A stretch of 43,481 nucleotides of DNA from Moraxellaceae bacterium REDSEA-S32_B1 (GCA_001626925.1 LUOR01000029.1:1-43481); one strand, 5' to 3'. Counted from the first letter of the stretch, positions 17,969 through 28,097 are shown. Numbers and translations are program-made. The notes: generated from the sequence alone by a model not told the origin.

Positions 17969-20344
17969 TTACTTTTTGTTTTGGTTGTCTGACAGGTAGA
18001 ACCATGTATCGAGCACAGAGTCAGGGTTTAATGACACTGAGTCAATGCCTTGTTCCATCAACCAAAACGCTAGGTCAGGGTGGTCGGAAGGTCCTTGACC
18101 ACAAATCCCGACATATTTTCCTGCTTTACGGCACGCATTGATCGCCATAGAAAGCAATGTTTTCACTGCTTCGTCACGCTCATCAAAGAGGTGCGAAACA
18201 ATCCCTGAGTCACGATCAAGACCAAGTGTTAATTGGGTTAAGTCATTTGAACCAATTGAGAAGCCATCAAAGTGTTCGAGGAATTGATCAGCCAGTAGCG
18301 CATTGGTTGGCAATTCACACATCATGATGACTTTTAAGCCATTTTCGCCACGTTTCAAACCATTTGCAGCGAGCAATTCAATCACACGTTTTGCTTCATT
18401 CACAGTACGCACGAATGGAATCATGATTTGAATATTGGTCAGACCCATTTCATCACGTGCTTTTTTCAAAGCACGACATTCAAGCTCAAAGCAGTCACGG
18501 AAGTTATCCGATACATAGCGACTTGCGCCACGGAAGCCGAGCATTGGATTTTCTTCTTCAGGCTCGTAGAGCTTACCACCGATCAAGTTTGCGTATTCGT
18601 TTGATTTAAAGTCTGACATGCGCACGATCACTGGCTTGTCAGCAAATGCTGCCGCAAGTGTGGTAATCCCTTCAACCAATTTTTCCACATAGAAATCGAC
18701 TGGCGAAGTATAACCTGCGGTACGTGTTGCAACCGCAGCACGTGTTTCACGAGGTAGACTGTCGATATTTAATAATGCTTTTGGATGCACACCGATCATA
18801 CGGTTGATGATGAATTCAAGACGTGCCAAGCCAATCCCTTCATTTGGAATTTGCGCAAAATCAAATGCACGGTCAGGGTTTCCGACATTCATCATGATTT
18901 TGAACGGTAATGGTGGCATTGAAGAAATTGAGTTACGTTGTACTTCGAAGTCCAAAGCACCTTCATAAATAAAGCCTGTATCACCTTCGGCACAAGACAC
19001 AGTGACTTCTTGACCATCAGACAAAATCTCTGTGGCGTTACCTGTACCGACAATCGCAGGCACACCCAGCTCACGTGCAATAATCGCTGCGTGACAAGTA
19101 CGACCACCACGATTGGTGACGATCGCAGCCGCACGCTTCATCACTGGTTCCCAATCTGGGTCAGTCATGTCTGAAACAAGCACGTCGCCAGTTTCAACTT
19201 TGTCCATCTCTTTGATGGAGTTCACCACACGTACTTTACCTGAGCCAATACGTTGACCGATCGAACGACCTTCGCAAAGAACAGTACCTTTTTGCTTGAG
19301 TAAGTAGCGTTCCATTGTGCCGACATTTTGACGGCTTTTGACGGTTTCTGGACGTGCTTGGACGATATAGATTTGCTCATCATCACCGTCTTTTGCCCAT
19401 TCGATATCCATTGGCGCACTGTAGTGCTTTTCAATGATGAGGGCTTGTTTCGCAAGCTCAGTCAATTCGTGATCATTGAGCGCAAACTGCTGACGATCTG
19501 TTTTATCAACATCAACGATCTCTACAGAACGACCTGCGGCAGCATCTGCGCTATAGATCATTTTCTTATGTTTAGAGCCGAGATTACGACGCAGTACAGC
19601 ATGTTTACTATTATTTAATAATGGCTTAGACAGATAAAATTCGTCAGGATTCACTGCACCTTGTACTACCATTTCGCCCAAACCATAGGCTGCAGTGATA
19701 AACACCACATCACGGAAGCCTGATTCGGTATCAAGGGTAAACATCACCCCAGCTGCCCCTGTTTCAGAACGAACCATACGTTGTACACCTGCAGAGAGAG
19801 CAACGATGTCATGCTCAAAGCCTTGATGGACACGGTAAGCAATCGCACGGTCATTATACAGTGAAGCAAAGACTTCTTTGATTGCAACGAGGATATTGTC
19901 GATACCACGAATATTCAGGAAAGTTTCTTGTTGACCTGCGAATGAAGCATCAGGCAAATCTTCTGCTGTGGCAGAAGAGCGCACAGCAACAGCAATCTCA
20001 GGATTGCCATTCGACATGCTTTCAAAAGCACTACGAACTTCTTGCTCAAGTTCAGGTGTCAGCGGAGAATCGATGATCCATTGGCGGATTTTTGCACCAG
20101 TTTCAGTAAGGGCTGTAATGTCATCAACATTCAGCTTTTTGAGTTCATTGGAGATTTTTTCTTTTAGACCGCTTTTATCAAGGAATTCACGATATGCTTC
20201 AGCAGTTGTGGCAAATCCTCCTGGGACTGAAACTCCAGCATTAGAGAGGTGACTAATCATTTCACCTAAAGAGGCATTTTTTCCGCCTACTTTATCTACA
20301 TCATGCTTGCCTAATTTTTCCAGACCAATAACGCGTGCTTCCAA
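17969..20344 (-). CDS. ppsA: Phosphoenolpyruvate synthase
   Basis: A 791-residue enzyme (792 in E. coli) that makes PEP from pyruvate and ATP with release of AMP and phosphate, for gluconeogenesis. The N-terminal ATP-binding domain begins [22 protein letters not shown]; the central domain has the phospho-histidine site [21 protein letters not shown] in short form GGRTCHAAI near residue 420; the C-terminal PEP/pyruvate domain has GFRGASRY and [17 protein letters not shown]. The start is TTG, supported by GGAG eight bases upstream and the absence of a nearby ATG. It is divergent from ppsR, whose product is expected to control it by reversible phosphorylation. Confidence 0.96.
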   Translation of the reverse strand: MEARVIGLEKLGKHDVDKVGGKNASLGEMISHLSNAGVSVPGGFATTAEAYREFLDKSGLKEKISNELKKLNVDDITALTETGAKIRQWIIDSPLTPELEQEVRSAFESMSNGNPEIAVAVRSSATAEDLPDASFAGQQETFLNIRGIDNILVAIKEVFASLYNDRAIAYRVHQGFEHDIVALSAGVQRMVRSETGAAGVMFTLDTESGFRDVVFITAAYGLGEMVVQGAVNPDEFYLSKPLLNNSKHAVLRRNLGSKHKKMIYSADAAAGRSVEIVDVDKTDRQQFALNDHELTELAKQALIIEKHYSAPMDIEWAKDGDDEQIYIVQARPETVKSRQNVGTMERYLLKQKGTVLCEGRSIGQRIGSGKVRVVNSIKEMDKVETGDVLVSDMTDPDWEPVMKRAAAIVTNRGGRTCHAAIIARELGVPAIVGTGNATEILSDGQEVTVSCAEGDTGFIYEGALDFEVQRNSISSMPPLPFKIMMNVGNPDRAFDFAQIPNEGIGLARLEFIINRMIGVHPKALLNIDSLPRETRAAVATRTAGYTSPVDFYVEKLVEGITTLAAAFADKPVIVRMSDFKSNEYANLIGGKLYEPEEENPMLGFRGASRYVSDNFRDCFELECRALKKARDEMGLTNIQIMIPFVRTVNEAKRVIELLAANGLKRGENGLKVIMMCELPTNALLADQFLEHFDGFSIGSNDLTQLTLGLDRDSGIVSHLFDERDEAVKTLLSMAINACRKAGKYVGICGQGPSDHPDLAFWLMEQGIDSVSLNPDSVLDTWFYLSDNQNKK

Positions 20345-20651
20345 AATCGTTACTCCACTGTGTGCTTCTTTAAAAATGAATTGGATTCGAATGTAAATCT
20401 CAATTGTCTACATCGAAATCTATATCAAAAAAAATTTCGAAAAATTACTTCGTCAATCTATTCATAAATCTAAGTTGTAATATGCGTACCAATGCTTCGA
20501 ATTTCCACCCCTTGTGGCAATTATTTTTTACTATTTGTCACAGTTTGCACGTTTTATCAGCGAATATAGCAATAATAGGCGACAGGAGATCAACATCCGA
20601 TTACTATAAAGATTATGTGCTGTGAAAACAAATGTTAAAGGTGAAAAAAAC
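20345..20651. promoter_or_regulatory. Divergent ppsA/ppsR control region
   Basis: An AT-rich region of about 307 bases that must hold promoters for both genes. On the plus strand TTGCAC near 20546 with a TAGCAAT/AATAAT region about 16 bases later is a candidate for ppsR; on the minus strand TTGACG (about 20450) is a candidate -35 for ppsA but its -10 is unclear. No gene was seen here. Confidence 0.35.
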
Positions 20652-21503
20652 ATGTCAGAAAGTAACATACCTAATGACAATATGATTAATCGCAGTGTGT
20701 TCTTTATATCTGATGGAACAGCGATTACCGCTGAAACCTTAGGGCATTCACTCTTAGCACAATTTCCCAATGTTGAGTTTGATACGCACATCATGCCGTA
20801 TATTGATAGTGAAGAAAGCGCCATGAATGTGGTGATGAAAATCAACAGTATCGCTGAGCGTGATGGCAGTTTGCCGATTGTGTTTGATACTTTAGTTGAT
20901 CCTGATCTGCGAGATATTATCAACACAGCGAATGCGATTAATTTGGACGTATTTGAAGGCATTATCAGTAAGCTTGAAACTGAACTAGAGACTAAAGCGA
21001 CTTCACTAGTTGGTCAGACCCATGCCGTCACGGATTCGGAGTCTTATAAAGGGCGTATCGATGCAGTGCATTTCGCCCTTGATAATGATGATGGCGCACG
21101 CACACGACATTATGATCAGGCGGATTTGATTTTGATTGGTGTATCTCGTTCGGGGAAAACACCAACGTCGATTTATTTGTCATTACAATTTGGGATTCGT
21201 GTGGCGAACTATCCGCTCACTGAAGATGATTTGGATGACAATCGTCTGCCTGCGGTACTTAAACCACATAAAAGCAAGCTCTTTGGTTTGATGATTGATG
21301 CGGAGCGATTAGTGGCGATACGTACCGAACGCAAAGCCAATAGTCGTTATGCGAGCTTTAGTCAATGTCAGATGGAGCTTCGAGCAATCGAAGGGATTTA
21401 TATTTCAGAAGGTATTCCATATTTAAATGTATCAGAAATGTCGATCGAAGAAATTTCGACACGAATTTTGCAAACGACAGGTTTAAAGCGTCGGATTGGT
21501 TAG
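20652..21503 (+). CDS. ppsR: PEP synthase regulatory protein (kinase/pyrophosphorylase)
   Basis: A 283-residue DUF299 protein that both inactivates PEP synthase by ADP-dependent phosphorylation and reactivates it by phosphate-dependent dephosphorylation. The N-terminus carries SVFFISDGTAITAETLGHSLL, the family opening, and the P-loop is GVSRSGKTPTS around 170-180. Ending and length fit the family (277 in E. coli). I chose the ATG at 20652 because AAAGGTGA lies seven to eight bases upstream; a GTG at 20622 would add ten Lys-rich residues. Divergent from its target ppsA, which supports the role. Confidence 0.94.
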   Translation: MSESNIPNDNMINRSVFFISDGTAITAETLGHSLLAQFPNVEFDTHIMPYIDSEESAMNVVMKINSIAERDGSLPIVFDTLVDPDLRDIINTANAINLDVFEGIISKLETELETKATSLVGQTHAVTDSESYKGRIDAVHFALDNDDGARTRHYDQADLILIGVSRSGKTPTSIYLSLQFGIRVANYPLTEDDLDDNRLPAVLKPHKSKLFGLMIDAERLVAIRTERKANSRYASFSQCQMELRAIEGIYISEGIPYLNVSEMSIEEISTRILQTTGLKRRIG

Positions 21504-21542
21504 GATTTAATTTGAAAATTGATTTTTTCGAAGCGGAAATAT

Positions 21543-21577
21543 AAAAAAGCCAAATTGATACGCAATTTGGCTTTTTT
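21543..21577. terminator. Bidirectional terminator between ppsR and the LLM oxidoreductase
   Basis: AAAAAAGCCAAATTG (21543-21557) and CAATTTGGCTTTTTT (21563-21577) form a perfect 15-bp stem with a five-base loop, serving both converging genes. Confidence 0.93.
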
Positions 21578-21588
21578 TACAGTCTAAA

Positions 21589-22632
21589 TTATTGAGATTC
21601 AGCCTGAATTTGTTTGAGTAGTTCAAAACTTTTGAGTCGGTTATCAGGATCATACACATCACAAGTAAAGATGAATTCATCCGCCTGAGTACGCTGTAGT
21701 AATTTCTCTAAGCCGTGTTTCACGGTTTCTTTTGAGCCTGTCTGCTCAACACCAAAGAAACCTTCGACGCCACGTTTTTCTACTTCTGACCATAAACCAT
21801 CCATCGACGCTACAGGTGGCACAAGATTGGTTGGTTGACCACGAAATAGTGCAAGGATGCGCTGATAATTGGTCGTGGCAAGATATTTTGCTTCTTCATC
21901 ACTCTCTGCCACAAGAGTTGGCACACCAATTATCACATAAGGTTTATCCAAATAAGCCGAGGCTTGGAAGTTTTCACGATACAACGCGATGGCTTGCATC
22001 ATCATCCGTGGCGCAAAGTGTGAAGCAAAGGCATAAGGTAAGCCGAGTCGTGCAGCAAGCTGTGCGCTAAATAAACTTGAACCTAACAAATACACAGGGA
22101 CTTTAGAACCTTGCCCTGGAACGGCAATGATTTGCTGTCCTGCTTTAGCATCATCGAAATAAGTTAAAATTTCACTCACATCTTGCGGGAATTGCTCCTC
22201 AGTTTCAAAACGTCCACGGCGCAGAGCATGCATGGTGGTCTGATCTGTACCCGGTGCACGACCTAATCCGAGATCAATACGATCAGGGTAGAGTGTCGCT
22301 AAAGTACCGAATTGCTCAGCAACCACAAGTGGGGCATGATTGGGCAACATAATACCACCTGAACCTAATCGCAGTGTTGAAGTGTTCGCCGCAAGATAAC
22401 CAAGCAATACAGTGGTCGCCGAGCTGGCGATACCTTTCATATTGTGATGCTCGGCAACCCAAAGACGATGATAGCCAAGCTTTTCGGCATGTTGTGCAAG
22501 TTGTTTTGCATTTTCTAAAGCATCTTTAGCAGTACCATCATCACGAATCGGTGCAAGTTCTAAAATGGAGAATTTTACATCTTTCAGATTGGATGATGCG
22601 TTTTCATTGAACGCAGTATCGGCTGTGGACAC
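21589..22632 (-). CDS. Luciferase-like monooxygenase (LLM class flavin oxidoreductase)
   Basis: A 347-residue TIM-barrel flavoprotein of the bacterial-luciferase-like class. Family segments include [64 protein letters not shown] in parts ([11 protein letters not shown]), and [13 protein letters not shown], the pattern of the alkanal-monooxygenase-alpha-like subgroup (YhbW/LuxA-like). The substrate is unknown. The start is GTG with AGGTGG close upstream. It has its own downstream terminator shared with ppsR and no obvious operon partner. Confidence 0.88.
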   Translation of the reverse strand: MSTADTAFNENASSNLKDVKFSILELAPIRDDGTAKDALENAKQLAQHAEKLGYHRLWVAEHHNMKGIASSATTVLLGYLAANTSTLRLGSGGIMLPNHAPLVVAEQFGTLATLYPDRIDLGLGRAPGTDQTTMHALRRGRFETEEQFPQDVSEILTYFDDAKAGQQIIAVPGQGSKVPVYLLGSSLFSAQLAARLGLPYAFASHFAPRMMMQAIALYRENFQASAYLDKPYVIIGVPTLVAESDEEAKYLATTNYQRILALFRGQPTNLVPPVASMDGLWSEVEKRGVEGFFGVEQTGSKETVKHGLEKLLQRTQADEFIFTCDVYDPDNRLKSFELLKQIQAESQ

Positions 22633-22761
22633 AAAGCCACCTCATTTTAAAAATCATGTCGTGTTTATATAAGGTTGATTCGGATAAAATCAATTTTTAT
22701 CTTTTAAATTTCTCATAAGGTTATAAATAAGCTGATTTTAAATTTTTTTCGCAAACAACAA

Positions 22762-22783
22762 AAAAGCACCCTAAGGTGCTTTT
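22762..22783 (-). terminator. Terminator of the glycine-zipper gene
   Basis: AAAAGCACC (22762-22770) pairs with GGTGCTTTT (22775-22783) around CTAA. It lies 17 bases after the stop of the leftward glycine-zipper gene. Confidence 0.9.
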
Positions 22784-22799
22784 CGAGCTATTCTTAATA

Positions 22800-23252
22800 T
22801 TAGTCACGATAGCGGTTGTAACGTGAGCGTTTCCATTGGTTGCGCTTATATTTGCGTGAGTTGTTGTATTTGCGGTTGTCGGCATCTTTATCATCGCTTA
22901 TTTTGTTGCCTAATGCTGCACCACCTGCCGCACCAAGCGCTGCACCGATGATTTGACCATTTGAGCCGTAGTTTTTACCGAGTGCAGAGCCTGCATAAGA
23001 ACCTAAACCACCACCGATTGCTGATTCTGTACGGCTTGATTTGCTACTTGCAGCTGCAGCACCACCTGCACCACCGATTGCAGCACCTAAGTCTGCACCA
23101 TTTGATCCACCAACTTGTTTGCCGATGACATTACCCACGACGCTACCAAGAGCACTCGCTGCTGCGACACGTGTCGTACTATCCGCCATCGCAGGTGTTG
23201 CAATGATCGAACTCGCTAAAACTCCAGTTAAGATATATGCATAATGTTTCAT
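22800..23252 (-). CDS. Secreted glycine-zipper protein
   Basis: A 150-residue envelope protein. Residues 1-23 are a signal peptide (MKHYAYILTGVLASSIIATP) with cleavage likely after AMA. The mature part has Gly/Ala-rich repeats with GxxxG spacing (VVGNVIGKQVGG, LGAAIGGAGGAAAA, GGGLGSYAGSALG, GAALGAAGGAALGN), the pattern of glycine-zipper outer-membrane or periplasmic proteins, then a very basic tail rich in Arg, Lys, Tyr and Asn. The ATG at 23252 is preceded by AAGGAG at good spacing; an in-frame start 11 codons upstream would spoil the signal peptide. Function not known; envelope stress or membrane insertion is a guess. Confidence 0.85.
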   Translation of the reverse strand: MKHYAYILTGVLASSIIATPAMADSTTRVAAASALGSVVGNVIGKQVGGSNGADLGAAIGGAGGAAAASSKSSRTESAIGGGLGSYAGSALGKNYGSNGQIIGAALGAAGGAALGNKISDDKDADNRKYNNSRKYKRNQWKRSRYNRYRD

Positions 23253-23288
23253 TGTGCTCTCCTTATAAGCTTCTATCGAAGCCATCTT

Positions 23289-23317
23289 TTTAAAGTCTTT
23301 TTGACAAAGTATGTCAA
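23289..23317 (-). promoter_or_regulatory. Promoter of the glycine-zipper gene with palindrome
   Basis: On the minus strand a perfect TTGACA (23312-23317) is followed after 17 bases by TTTAAA (23289-23294), about 37 bases before the ATG. The -35 lies within an inverted repeat TTTTGACA/TGTCAAAA (23299-23306 and 23312-23319), a possible operator. Confidence 0.6.
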
Positions 23318-23319
23318 AA

Positions 23320-23597
23320 TTTTTGATGGAAATAAATTTAGCAAAGGATAGGGCGTAAAAAATGGAGATCTATAGCGCAAACACATACTTTGCGTAACTC
23401 AAAGGTAGCGAAAGACGTGTCTTCTGTAACTTTCACCGTAATTCCTCCCTATTCTGAATTTGAAACGCCAATACGATCACATTGTCTAAAAGTTGATGTT
23501 GTCGATAGGATTTGCATTGATTTGTCGGTAAACTATGCGCCACATTGGTTGAAGTAAAACCTAGAAATAGAATCTAGGAAAAAGAGAAAGTTATTGT
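23320..23597. other. Intergenic region upstream of prfA
   Basis: No gene was seen. The prfA promoter should lie here; TTGCAT near 23512 with TATGCG about 16 bases later is a weak candidate. Nothing else stands out. Confidence 0.4.
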
Positions 23598-24686
23598 ATG
23601 AAAGAGTCGCTACGTTTACGTTTGGATCAGTTGGTCGACCGCTTTGAAGAGTTGAATGCTTTGTTGGCGGACGCAGAAGTCATTTCGGATAATAATAAAT
23701 TCCGTAAACTGTCTCGTGAACATAGTGAATTGCAAGAAATCACTGATGTCTGGCAACAGTATAAGCAAGCCGAAGCGGATATTAGCACAGCCGAAGAAAT
23801 GCTTGCCGAACCTGATTTCAAAGAAATGGCACAAGAGGAAATTAAAGAAAATAAAGCCTTGATCGAAGACCTTGAAAGTCAGCTCAATATCTTGATGATT
23901 CCGAAAGATCCGAATGATGCCAATGCCGCATTCCTTGAAGTGCGTGCAGGCACAGGCGGAGATGAAGCGGCGATTTTCTCAGGTGATCTATTTCGTATGT
24001 ATAGCAAATATGCTGAAACACAAGGTTGGCGTATAGAAATCCTCTCGGAAAATGAAGGCGAGCATGGTGGCTATAAAGAAGTCATTTGTCGTGTCGATGG
24101 TGATGGGGTTTATGGTCGCTTGAAATTTGAAAGTGGGGCGCATCGTGTACAACGTGTGCCTGCAACAGAGTCGCAAGGGCGTGTACATACGTCGGCATGT
24201 ACTGTAGCGATCTTACCTGAAGTCGATGTGGATACTTCGGTCGATATTAATCCTGCGGATTTGCGTATTGATACTTACCGTGCATCAGGTGCGGGTGGTC
24301 AGCACATTAACAAAACTGATTCTGCGGTGCGTATCACCCACATTCCAACAGGTACGGTGGTGGAATGTCAGGATGAGCGTTCACAGCATAAAAATAAAGC
24401 CAAAGCGATGGCATTACTTGCGTCACGCCTTGAAAATGCCAAACGTGCTGCCGCTGATGCAGCGACTTCTGAAATGCGTCGTGATTTGGTTGGCTCGGGC
24501 GATCGTTCAGAACGGATTCGTACTTATAATTATCCGCAAGGTCGTATGACGGATCATCGTATCAATCTGACTTTATATAAGCTCGATGCGATCATGGAAG
24601 GGGATTTAACTGAAATCTTGGACAATTTGCATCGTGAATATCAAGCAGATCAGCTAGCAATGTTGGCGCAAGAGAATGATGCCTAA
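23598..24686 (+). CDS. prfA: Peptide chain release factor 1
   Basis: A 362-residue class I release factor (360 in E. coli) that reads UAA and UAG. The stop-codon recognition tripeptide PAT is at 188-190 and the GGQ motif at 233-235 within [15 protein letters not shown]; Gln235 is the residue methylated by PrmC. The N-terminal coiled region (1-95) is normal. ATG at 23598 is preceded by an A/G-rich stretch. prmC follows after a 147-base gap that contains a repeated intergenic element; prfA-prmC neighbourhood is common in bacteria and here they may or may not be one transcript. Confidence 0.97.
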   Translation: MKESLRLRLDQLVDRFEELNALLADAEVISDNNKFRKLSREHSELQEITDVWQQYKQAEADISTAEEMLAEPDFKEMAQEEIKENKALIEDLESQLNILMIPKDPNDANAAFLEVRAGTGGDEAAIFSGDLFRMYSKYAETQGWRIEILSENEGEHGGYKEVICRVDGDGVYGRLKFESGAHRVQRVPATESQGRVHTSACTVAILPEVDVDTSVDINPADLRIDTYRASGAGGQHINKTDSAVRITHIPTGTVVECQDERSQHKNKAKAMALLASRLENAKRAAADAATSEMRRDLVGSGDRSERIRTYNYPQGRMTDHRINLTLYKLDAIMEGDLTEILDNLHREYQADQLAMLAQENDA

Positions 24687-24696
24687 TTTTGCTATC

Positions 24697-24810
24697 GTCA
24701 GTGAACTTAAATCCTGCTACAGCATTAACCTTGCTCACAGTACTTCTTGTACACCTTCGCTCGGTTGTCTTGTATCAGAAATTAATTTCTTAGACGATAA
24801 AATTTTCATT
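24697..24810 (+). repeat. Dispersed intergenic repeat, copy 1 (longer form)
   Basis: Starts GTCAGTGAACTTAAATCC and TGCTACAGCATT, and ends with GTATCAGAAATTAATTTCTT then GACGATAAAAT. Aligns with copy 2 at 26932-27013 at both ends but has about 20 extra bases in the middle. It contains a perfect palindrome AGAAATTAATTTCT (24778-24791). Located between prfA and prmC. Confidence 0.75.
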
Positions 24811-24833
24811 GTTTCAAAAATTCAGGTCATGCG

Positions 24834-25661
24834 ATGAATATTGCACAAGCCTTAAATCTGCGTGGGCAAGTGGATAGCTATGACCGCCAAGAAGCGACAT
24901 GGCTACTTGAGCATATTCTTAAACTCAGCCCATTGCATCTGAAAATGAATATGATGCAAGACTTATCTGCGGAGCAAGAACAACACTATCTTGATGGTTT
25001 GATGCGCTTGGCGAAAAATGAACCGCTTGCCTATATCATCGGCTCACAGCCATTTTGGACTTTAGATTTAAAAGTTACATCGGACACATTGGTGCCACGT
25101 CCTGATACCGAGATTGTAATCGAAACGGTGTTGGTTTTGGATTTGCCGAAAGTGGCTAATGTGGTGGACTTGGGGACAGGTACAGGTGCGATTGCACTGG
25201 CACTCGCCTCAGAAAAACCATTATGGCAAATCACAGCAACAGATATTTATGCACCAAGTCTTGACGTGGCAAAGTTTAATGCAGAGAAACACGGTTTAAA
25301 TAATGTTAATTTTGCGCTCGGCTCGTGGTATAAAGCGCTAATGACGCGACAGCACAAAGATAAGTTTGACTTAATTGTCTCGAATCCGCCGTATATTGAT
25401 CCTGATGATGTGCATGTGGCTAAGCTCGAATATGAACCGCAACGTGCTTTGGTCGCTGAGAAAAAAGGCTTATCAGATTTAGAGCTCATTATCCGTGAAG
25501 CGCCAGAGTGGTTAAATCCAAAAGGCTGGATTGTGCTTGAGCATGGCTATGATCAGGCGACTGCTGTACAGGATTTATTAAAACAACAGGGCTTTGAAAA
25601 TGTCCGTACTGTGCAGGACTATGGTAGTAATGATCGAGTGACTTTGGGGCAGTTTGTTTAA
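24834..25661 (+). CDS. prmC: Release factor glutamine methyltransferase PrmC (HemK)
   Basis: A 275-residue SAM-dependent methyltransferase (277 in E. coli) that methylates the GGQ glutamine of RF1 and RF2. The N-terminal helical domain (about 1-75) binds the factor. The catalytic domain has the SAM loop DLGTGTGAIALALA (112-125) and the glutamine-binding NPPYIDP (184-190). AGG lies a few bases upstream of the ATG. Its TAA overlaps the ATG of the MFS gene by one base (TAATG), so the two are coupled. Confidence 0.95.
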   Translation: MNIAQALNLRGQVDSYDRQEATWLLEHILKLSPLHLKMNMMQDLSAEQEQHYLDGLMRLAKNEPLAYIIGSQPFWTLDLKVTSDTLVPRPDTEIVIETVLVLDLPKVANVVDLGTGTGAIALALASEKPLWQITATDIYAPSLDVAKFNAEKHGLNNVNFALGSWYKALMTRQHKDKFDLIVSNPPYIDPDDVHVAKLEYEPQRALVAEKKGLSDLELIIREAPEWLNPKGWIVLEHGYDQATAVQDLLKQQGFENVRTVQDYGSNDRVTLGQFV

Positions 25662-26827
25662 TGCAAAAGTCAAACGACTTGCAAAAGATCGGTATACGAC
25701 TGTCTGCATTTTATTTTTTCTACTATGCGATCGTTGGCACTTTCATGCCGTATTGGAATTTATATTTGGAATTCCAACAGTTTAGTCATTTTGAAATTGG
25801 TTTGCTCAGCACCATTGCGGTGATCACTCGATTTTTTGCGCCATTTATTTGGGGATGGCTTGCCGATTTGACAGGCAAGCGCATGCTGTGGATTCGCATT
25901 GCGACTTTTGTTGAAGCGGTGATTTGGCTGACCATTTTCTTTATTGATAAAAAATTTCAAAGCATCGCTATCATCATGCTGATTTTTAGCTTTTTTCAGA
26001 ATGCAATCTTGGCGCAGTTTGAAGGTGTCACGCTATTTTGGCTCGGTGATCAACATCAGACTTTATATGGCAAAATCCGTAAATGGGGTTCGATCGGCTT
26101 TATTGTTGGCGTGTTTGTGATTGGGGCGATTTTGGATTGGATTCCGATTACTAATCTGCCGATTCTTTTATTGTGTATTTCCGCTTGCGCATTTCTATGT
26201 TCATTTAGCATCGCTGAGCCAACGCAAGCACCGACTGCACAGCGCAAACTTGAGCCGATTCTACCGATCTTAAAACGTCCTGTGGTGGCGTGTTTTTTTA
26301 TCATTGAATTTTTTCTTTTGTTTTCGCATGCGCCGTTTTATAGCTTTTATAGTAATTTCCTGCATGAATATCAGTTTTCGACCACGCAAACAGGGTTGTT
26401 ATGGTCGATGGGCGTGGTGGCGGAAATCGTCATGTTTGCCTATGCAACATGGTTTTTTAAGCAATTTTCATGGCGTAGCCTTGTTGCAATTTGCTTGGTT
26501 TTAACCAGTCTGCGTTGGATCATTGTCGGCGTGTTTGCTGAGCAGTTTTGGATACAGTTTTTTGCACAGTGGATTCATGCGTTTAGTTTTGGTTTATTTC
26601 ATTTGATCGCCATGCGGATGATTTTGCAACACTTTAGTGCAGGACAGCAGGGACGAGGGCAGGCGTTGTATAGCACCATGTGGGGACTCGGTGTGGCACT
26701 CGGTAGTTTACTTGCAGGAAAATATTGGGATGTGTTGTCTGGGCAATGGATATTTATCATTGCAGGGTTGATATGCTTATTTGGGCTAGTTTTTATCAAA
26801 GCATTGCCAAACAATAAGATGGCTTAG
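25661..26827 (+). CDS. Major facilitator superfamily transporter, HcaT-like
   Basis: A 388-residue integral membrane protein with about twelve hydrophobic segments. The opening KIGIRLSAFYFFYYAIVGTF and PYWNLYLEF, with WGWLADLTGKRMLWIR as the loop 2-3 motif, resemble the MFS_1-like/HcaT family (3-phenylpropionate permease group). The substrate cannot be told from sequence. It is translationally coupled to prmC through TAATG. After its stop lie about 100 bases and then the second copy of the intergenic repeat. Confidence 0.85.
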   Translation: MQKSNDLQKIGIRLSAFYFFYYAIVGTFMPYWNLYLEFQQFSHFEIGLLSTIAVITRFFAPFIWGWLADLTGKRMLWIRIATFVEAVIWLTIFFIDKKFQSIAIIMLIFSFFQNAILAQFEGVTLFWLGDQHQTLYGKIRKWGSIGFIVGVFVIGAILDWIPITNLPILLLCISACAFLCSFSIAEPTQAPTAQRKLEPILPILKRPVVACFFIIEFFLLFSHAPFYSFYSNFLHEYQFSTTQTGLLWSMGVVAEIVMFAYATWFFKQFSWRSLVAICLVLTSLRWIIVGVFAEQFWIQFFAQWIHAFSFGLFHLIAMRMILQHFSAGQQGRGQALYSTMWGLGVALGSLLAGKYWDVLSGQWIFIIAGLICLFGLVFIKALPNNKMA

Positions 26828-26931
26828 AACTTGTCATTAAAGTCTGCAGTGAATCAAGTCACCATAAATAGTGAATATTCATCATTAAAATACACAAAGC
26901 TGAAAGAAGCGGTATGCTAAAAGTATCAACA

Positions 26932-27013
26932 GTCATTGAACTTTAATCCTGCTACAGCGTTCCCCTTGAAGGGTTGCCTTGTATCAGAAATAAATTTCTT
27001 TGACGATATAATG
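26932..27013 (+). repeat. Dispersed intergenic repeat, copy 2 (shorter form)
   Basis: GTCATTGAACTTTAATCC, GCTACAGCGTT, CCTTGTATCAGAAAT, AATTTCTTTGACGATA. It matches copy 1 at both ends; the middle is a compact CCCTTGAAGGG hairpin. The AGAAAT/ATTTCT dyad seen in copy 1 is kept around a changed centre. Lies just before the nitronate monooxygenase-like gene. Confidence 0.75.
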
Positions 27014-27041
27014 GCATTTATGAAGAGAGTTGGGTGGTCAA

Positions 27042-28079
27042 ATGGATTTATTACAACGCTTAGGAATTACACATCCTATATTTGTTGCACCGATGGCAGG
27101 TACGTCTACACCTGAGCTTGCGGCGGCGGTATCTAGTGCAGGCGGTTTGGGCGCATTGGGTCTAGGTGCGAGTAATGCCGAAACTGCAAAGCAAGCCATT
27201 CTCAAGACACAGCAACTCACCGACAAACCTTTTCAAGTGAATTTCTTCTGTCATCAACCGACTGCTTATGATGCGGAAAATGCACAACAATGGATTAATT
27301 ATATTCGTCCACACTTCGATGAATTTGATGCAGCAGTACCAACACAACTCAATGAAATTTATCAAAGTTTTATTTCCAATGATAAGCTATTACAGGTAGT
27401 CTTAGATACTCAACCTAAAGCGGTGAGTTTTCATTTTGGCTTACCGACGGCTGATCAGATTTCAGCTTTAAAACAAGCAGGCATTATCACCATGGTGACC
27501 GTGACTCAGCTCAGTGAAGCCTATTTGGCACAGCAGGCGGGCACTGATGTGTTGATTGCGCAAGGTGTTGAGGCGGGCGGTCATCGTGGCACATTTAATC
27601 CAAGCTGTGATGCAGGACTGACGACTTTAGATTTGGTGATTATTTTGAATCAGTATTTTGATCTGCCGATCGTGGCTGCGGGTGGCATCATGACGGGTGA
27701 AGATATTCGATTGTATTTGGAGCTGGGTGCCAGTGCGGCACAGCTAGGGACAGCATTTGTACAATGTAAAGAATCCGCTGCCAACGACGCTTACCGTGAG
27801 CTGTTGTTTGAACAGCCGATTACGCAAATCACTGACAATATCTCAGGTCGTCCTGCACGTGGTCTGCTAAATGCGTGGCATCAATTCGTTGATTTACCTG
27901 ATCGCCCATCTCATGCGGGCTATCCATTTACTTATGATTTGGCGAAACAACTGCATGCAGTCGCATCAAAGCAAGACGAGCAAGGTTTTGGTGCCTATTG
28001 GGCGGGCAGTAATGTGGCGAATATTCGGCGTTTGGATGCGAAGGAATTGATGGAAAAATTGGTGCAGGAATTACAATAA
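27042..28079 (+). CDS. Nitronate monooxygenase-like FMN enzyme
   Basis: A 345-residue TIM-barrel flavoprotein of the nitronate monooxygenase / 2-nitropropane dioxygenase family. The N-terminus IFVAPMAGTSTPELAAAVSSAGG in part (APMAGTSTPEL), VNFFCHQP, the phosphate-binding GVEAGGHRG and IVAAGGIMTGEDI with GASAAQLGTAFV match FMN-binding regions. The class I catalytic His is likely the one in EAGGHRG. The family detoxifies nitronates such as propionate-3-nitronate, but some members are enoyl-ACP reductases (FabK-like); the substrate is therefore uncertain. I chose the ATG at 27042 with GGGTGG just before it; a TTG four codons upstream lies inside that site. Confidence 0.85.
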   Translation: MDLLQRLGITHPIFVAPMAGTSTPELAAAVSSAGGLGALGLGASNAETAKQAILKTQQLTDKPFQVNFFCHQPTAYDAENAQQWINYIRPHFDEFDAAVPTQLNEIYQSFISNDKLLQVVLDTQPKAVSFHFGLPTADQISALKQAGIITMVTVTQLSEAYLAQQAGTDVLIAQGVEAGGHRGTFNPSCDAGLTTLDLVIILNQYFDLPIVAAGGIMTGEDIRLYLELGASAAQLGTAFVQCKESAANDAYRELLFEQPITQITDNISGRPARGLLNAWHQFVDLPDRPSHAGYPFTYDLAKQLHAVASKQDEQGFGAYWAGSNVANIRRLDAKELMEKLVQELQ

Positions 28080-28097
28080 TTTTTGCTCAGATTGCAG

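Noticed and set aside
22800..23252. Possible amyloid or phage protein reading of the Gly/Ala-rich gene
   Set aside because: Signal peptide and GxxxG repeats fit a glycine-zipper envelope protein better.
24697..24810. Small protein or CRISPR repeat in the prfA-prmC gap
   Set aside because: Only two copies, of unequal length and far apart, with no spacer pattern and no open frame.
26872..26881. TGAATATTCA palindrome after the MFS gene
   Set aside because: A ten-base AT-rich palindrome is expected by chance in this composition and has no other signal.
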